Below, piece after piece: positions 35,205 through 38,523 of a stretch of 38,523 nucleotides of DNA. The position numbers were made by a program, and so were the translations under genes. This DNA comes from an uncultured Bacteroidota bacterium (lineage in GTDB: Bacteria > Bacteroidota > Bacteroidia > Flavobacteriales > Flavobacteriaceae), in the NCBI GenBank assembly GCA_902628605.1, contig CACONV010000007.1:1-38523 (forward strand), read 5' to 3'. Numbering within the stretch: the first letter of the stretch is position 1; each line of letters starts with the position of its first letter. The notes beneath the pieces were generated by a model. That model did not search any database, was not told the origin of the DNA, and saw only the letters and a program-made list of their open reading frames with translations.

Positions 35205-36587
35205 TTAAGAAGAAAAGTTAATTTTTTCAATCATATCATATCCTCCCTCAATATTTATTAATTTAAAGCTATTGACTTTATTTATAATTGAACTTGCAAC
35301 AACACTCCTATATCCAGATTTGCAGTAAAGATATAATGGCGAGTTTTTTCTAAGCTCCTGGATATATTTATCGATGTTTTTTAAAGGAGCATTTTTTGCA
35401 CCGTTGAAATGACTAATTTTAAATTCATCCTCATTCCTGACGTCATAAATATTTCTTCTTAAGGACTTGGATTGATTAACAAATTCTTTAGCATTTATAC
35501 ATTCAATTTTTTTTATTTCCCCCGATGACTTTACCCATCTATCAAAACCACCATCCAAAAACCCAACAACGTTATCGAAACCAACTCTTGCTAATCTTGA
35601 TATGGCTTCTTGTTCTTTTCCTTTAGGAGAAACTATGATTATCTTTTGATTAACGTCCTCAATAAGAGTACCGGCCCACGGAGCAAACATACCTTCTAGA
35701 CCTATGAATAAACTTCCTGGTATATGACCCTCAGAAAATAAATTTTTAGATCGTACATCTAAAATTAAAATATCATTTTGTTTTCTTAACATATTAAAGT
35801 CATGGATATTTATAGGATTTAGACTTTTATTTATTACAGTTGAAACATCCTCATACCCCCCTTTATTGAGTTCTACATTTGATGGAAAATATTTTGGAGG
35901 AGATGAAAGGTCCTTTGTAACCTCTTTTATAAATTCCTCTTTAGTCATGTCTTTGCGAAGTGCATAATTTACTTTTTTTTGATTGGCAAGGGAATCACTT
36001 GTTAAATTCATCATTTTTTTCCCACAAGCAGATCCTGCTCCATGCGCAGGATATATGGTTATACTATCTGGTAAAGGCATTAATTTGTTTCTTAAACTAT
36101 CGAAAAGTTGACCCGCTAAGTATTCTTTTGAAAGCTCCTTGTTATCTTGAGCCAAGTCGGGTCTTCCAACGTCCCCTAGGAATAAGGTGTCGCCAGTAAA
36201 AACTGCAATTTCTTTATCATTCTCGTTTCGAAGAAGATAACAGCTGCTTTCCATAGTGTGTCCAGGAGTATGAATTAATTCTAAACTTATTTTACCAATT
36301 TTGAATTTTTCTCCATCTGTCGCAATTAATGATTTAAAAGAAGGATTTGCATTTGGGCCAAAAATTATGGGAGCGCTAGTCTTTTTGGAAAGACTTAAAT
36401 GCCCACTTACAAAGTCGGCATGAAAATGAGTTTCAAATACATACTTAATTTTTGCTTTTCTATTAGCGGCTTTTTCAATGTAGGAGTCAATTTCTCTCAA
36501 TGGATCGATTATCGCGGCCTCACCTTCACTTTCAATATAATAAGAACCCTGGGATAAACACTCGGTGTATATTTGTTCAACTATCAT
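35205..36587 (-). CDS. MBL fold hydrolase with two rhodanese domains (persulfide dioxygenase-like)
   Basis: A likely sulfur-metabolism enzyme: an ETHE1-like MBL domain followed by two rhodanese domains. In the 460-residue product the metal motif THFHADFVSGH is at 53-63, HTPGH at 106-110, TGDTLFLGDVGRPDL at 131-145, and the YPAHGAGSACGK loop at 179-190. The first rhodanese (about 265-355) has Ser320 where the catalytic Cys should be. The second (about 365-455) has Cys422 in YCKSGYRS and looks active. The ATG at 36587 gives the family start MIVEQIYTECLSQG; an ATG 24 bases upstream would add eight unmatched residues. Detoxification of sulfide-derived persulfides is a family-based inference. Confidence 0.9.
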   Translation of the reverse strand: MIVEQIYTECLSQGSYYIESEGEAAIIDPLREIDSYIEKAANRKAKIKYVFETHFHADFVSGHLSLSKKTSAPIIFGPNANPSFKSLIATDGEKFKIGKISLELIHTPGHTMESSCYLLRNENDKEIAVFTGDTLFLGDVGRPDLAQDNKELSKEYLAGQLFDSLRNKLMPLPDSITIYPAHGAGSACGKKMMNLTSDSLANQKKVNYALRKDMTKEEFIKEVTKDLSSPPKYFPSNVELNKGGYEDVSTVINKSLNPINIHDFNMLRKQNDILILDVRSKNLFSEGHIPGSLFIGLEGMFAPWAGTLIEDVNQKIIIVSPKGKEQEAISRLARVGFDNVVGFLDGGFDRWVKSSGEIKKIECINAKEFVNQSKSLRRNIYDVRNEDEFKISHFNGAKNAPLKNIDKYIQELRKNSPLYLYCKSGYRSVVASSIINKVNSFKLINIEGGYDMIEKINFSS

Positions 36588-36651
36588 CTGTATAAGAGTT
36601 TCAAAATTCAAAAATACGGCAAGATTTTTAATCTTGAAAAATCACAAAGGG

Positions 36652-36810
36652 TTACTTATCTAAATCCTTGTTTTCCCACAATTTCAAAAAGTGATTGTAA
36701 TTTGGGATATCGCCATTTTTCTCTTTATAAACCCTCAAATGTTTGTCATCTCCCTCTTTAAGTTTTTCATATGCACAAAAAAGCCATGTAATCCTTTCAT
36801 ATTTCGTCAT
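36652..36810 (-). CDS. Small hypothetical protein, 52 residues
   Basis: I do not recognise this protein. From the ATG at 36810 it reads MTKYERITWLFCAYEKL, continues with a charged middle and ends HFLKLWENKDLDK, which looks like a real folded peptide rich in aromatic and charged residues. A longer reading from 36942 would add 44 residues that look non-coding (Phe/Leu/Ser runs), so I prefer the short form. It lies between OsmC and the MBL-rhodanese gene on the same strand. There is no signal peptide or membrane segment. Confidence 0.45.
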   Translation of the reverse strand: MTKYERITWLFCAYEKLKEGDDKHLRVYKEKNGDIPNYNHFLKLWENKDLDK

Positions 36811-36955
36811 CTTATCAAAGGATGTATATCTCAACCGTAAACGACAATCTGATGGTTTAATTGACGAAAATGGGGAACCACTTGGAAAAAAAACCAGAAA
36901 TGTAAGAAAATGTTTAATTAAAAAGAGATTAAAATTTAACATGCATATTGGAAAA

Positions 36956-37366
36956 TTAATTTGGCCACATAAATGAAATATTCTGCTTTATATCTGGATG
37001 TAGTGATTTTGCAACAGGGCAATTTAGAGCAGTTTTTTCAATTATTGTCTTTGTTTTAAAATCTGCAGGTTTTGAAAATTCAATCTTCACAACAATCTCG
37101 GCTATCCTCCTTGGGTTACCAGCCATTATTTTTTTTACTGAAGATTTAGTGTTCCTTAAGTCATATTTTATTTTTTTAGAAACAATTCCTATAACAGTTA
37201 AAATGCAACATGATAAAGACGAAGCAACTAGATCTGTTGGAGAAAAAGCTTCCCCTTTTCCGTTATTGTCTTTAGGCGCATCTGTAACAATTTTATCGTT
37301 AGAGGATATGTGAATAGACTCTGTTCTTAGATTTCCTAAATAATTAGTCACACTTGTCATATTCAT
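36956..37366 (-). CDS. OsmC family protein
   Basis: A small redox enzyme of the OsmC/Ohr superfamily that reduces organic peroxides using cysteine thiols. In 136 residues it has FSPTDLVASSLSCC, holding the first cysteine (53/54), and LNCPVAKSLHP with the second (Cys116), the expected pair. The spacing is typical of the YhfA-like OsmC branch. It lies close to the MBL-rhodanese gene, and the two may serve sulfur and peroxide defence together, but they are separated by the small ORF and I cannot show they are cotranscribed. Confidence 0.9.
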   Translation of the reverse strand: MNMTSVTNYLGNLRTESIHISSNDKIVTDAPKDNNGKGEAFSPTDLVASSLSCCILTVIGIVSKKIKYDLRNTKSSVKKIMAGNPRRIAEIVVKIEFSKPADFKTKTIIEKTALNCPVAKSLHPDIKQNISFMWPN

Positions 37367-37378
37367 TTTTTTAAAAAG

Positions 37379-37942
37379 TTATACAAAAAATCGGAGATGA
37401 TTTAAAAAAGGGGGTTTGTTTTCTACAATTGGGCCAGCAACCAACTGAGGAAAGAAAGAAACAAATGAAGCAAATGAAACAAAATCCTTCGTGGGTTCTA
37501 ACTTCTTTTTGTAGATATCAATAGTGTAGGACATTGTTTGAAATGTGTAGAATGATATCCCAACAGGTAATATAATATTTAATGTCCAAACACTCTTAAT
37601 TTCATAACCAACCGAACTAAACAAATCTATCCAAGAATTAACGAAGAAATTGTAATACTTGAAGAACCCCAGAACACTCATATTGAATATTACCGAACAC
37701 CAAAGGAGTGATTTTTGTTTTATCTCTGAATCTTGTCTTGGTATATTTAATCCAATTATGTAATCCACAGTTGTAGAAAGAAATATCAGAGATAAAAACC
37801 TATAATCCCACCAACCATAAAATAAATAGGAGCTCACAAGAATCAGTAAATTCTGAGTCTTAAGGTTTTTATTGAAAACAAACCAATAGAATATAAAAAC
37901 TACTGGAAGAAAAAGTAAAAATTCAATTGAATTAAATAACAT
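37379..37942 (-). pseudogene. MBOAT (AlgI-like) O-acyltransferase, N-terminal fragment only
   Basis: The first 175 or so residues match the N-terminus of membrane-bound O-acyltransferases such as AlgI: MLFNSIEFLLFLPVVF, YLFYGWWDYRF, LGFFKYYNFF, LPVGISFYTFQTMSYTIDIY and FFPQLVAGPI. The family runs to about 470-480 residues and carries its catalytic His in the missing C-terminal half. Here the frame ends after 187 residues with an unrelated tail, and OsmC starts 12 bp later, so there is no room for the rest. No other frame holds it. It is probably a remnant of a deletion or rearrangement, and should be inactive as an acyltransferase. Confidence 0.75.
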
Positions 37943-38007
37943 TAAAGCTAATTAACATATATCCCTTTAAAACTAAAAAATAATTATTGAAACAAGTTTA
38001 TCTATGA

Positions 38008-38523
38008 TTATGTTTTATTTTTTTTAGTAATGAGATAAATCCCAATTAAAATAATAAAAGCAGATAGAAACTTACTAATACCAAATGATTCTCCGTCTAG
38101 CATTCCCCAACCTATAGCTACTATAGGGAGTAAATAAGTAGTTGAAACTGAAAAAACGGGGGAGGAAATAGTAACCAATTCATTAAACATAACTTTTGCC
38201 AGGGCAGTCCCCATAGAGGCTAGAATAAATACAAATAAAAGAGAGGTTATAATATCTTCCTCCTTGTAAAAAGTGTTCCAAGAAAAATCTGATAAGAGCA
38301 AAAGAATTATAGCAGGAGGAGTAATAGTTAAAAAATTTCCAATAGCTATCCCGATTGAGGAAACACCCTTGAGTTTGTATTTTAGAATATTGACATTAAA
38401 TCCATAGCAAAGGGATGCAATTAACACTAATAAAGAATAGTTGGCATTAGAAAAAGATTTTGAGGAATATTCATCATTTATGAGCATAACAGTTCCCAAT
38501 AGCCCAACGGCAACCCCTAAAAA
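38008..38523 (-). CDS. EamA/DMT superfamily transporter, partial (5' end beyond window)
   Basis: The C-terminal half of a drug/metabolite transporter. The open frame runs to the window edge (FLGVAVGLLGTVM and on), so the N-terminal repeat is missing. About five transmembrane segments are visible, ending in the typical GESFGISKFLSAFIILIGIYLITKK. A TTG at 38499 could be mistaken for a start, but family structure continues upstream of it. The exported metabolite is unknown. Confidence 0.85.
   Translation of the reverse strand, partial: FLGVAVGLLGTVMLINDEYSSKSFSNANYSLLVLIASLCYGFNVNILKYKLKGVSSIGIAIGNFLTITPPAIILLLLSDFSWNTFYKEEDIITSLLFVFILASMGTALAKVMFNELVTISSPVFSVSTTYLLPIVAIGWGMLDGESFGISKFLSAFIILIGIYLITKKNKT

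Overview
The window is chromosomal DNA from a low-GC Bacteroidota bacterium, most likely an uncultured member of the Flavobacteriia with a compact genome. Three things point there. The gene families are typical of the group: a DUF4837 lipoprotein, GH3-like adenylate ligase, M23 peptidase with TatA, the long SulP form, and an M1 peptidase beside rnpA. Several genes carry the Bacteroidota -7 promoter box TAnnTTTG a few bases before the start. No convincing Shine-Dalgarno sequences are seen. Both edges cut through genes: a family 2 glycosyltransferase on the left and an EamA transporter on the right.

Layout. 1-6359 (minus): M23 peptidase, GH3-like ligase, rfbB-A-C-D for dTDP-L-rhamnose and a glycosyltransferase form one very tight cell-envelope operon. 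6464-9924: tatA, a DUF4837 lipoprotein, pgk and DNA polymerase III delta prime. 9921-13094 (minus): ybeY, mnmG and a methyltransferase, with two ParB-binding parS sites inside the coding sequence on either side of mnmG. 13128-17246: gltX (broken by a 9-G tract), an SPFH protein and glnS. 17316-19845: folB, tRNA-Cys and RNase R. 19846-20291: the only long gene-free stretch, about 17% GC, with repeated TTAACA/TGTTAA motifs; a possible replication origin. 20292-21166: rpiB and a GNAT acetyltransferase. 21150-29484 (minus): M20 peptidase, a UPF0173 hydrolase (broken by a 7-G tract), Usp, SulP, an MBL hydrolase, M1 peptidase and rnpA. 29612-36587: lepA, dusB, rbfA, a LolC/E-type permease, a cation exchanger and an MBL-rhodanese protein. 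36652-38523 (minus): a 52-residue unknown, OsmC, a truncated MBOAT acyltransferase and the EamA fragment.

How it works together. Much of the window is core information processing (gltX, glnS, tRNA-Cys, mnmG, dusB, ybeY, rbfA, lepA, rnr, rnpA, delta prime). This is mixed with envelope biogenesis (rhamnose, M23, Tat) and sulfur, redox or ion handling (MBL-rhodanese, OsmC, SulP, exchanger). Convergent genes abut or overlap, with no room for intrinsic terminators between them. Non-ATG starts are common: TTG for glnS, DUF4837, rnpA, Usp and the permease, and GTG for mnmG.

I found no CRISPR array, insertion sequence, prophage or obvious defence system. The best leads are the parS pair around mnmG, the AT-rich repeat-bearing region, and two +1 homopolymer frameshifts in otherwise perfect conserved genes, which may be assembly errors.
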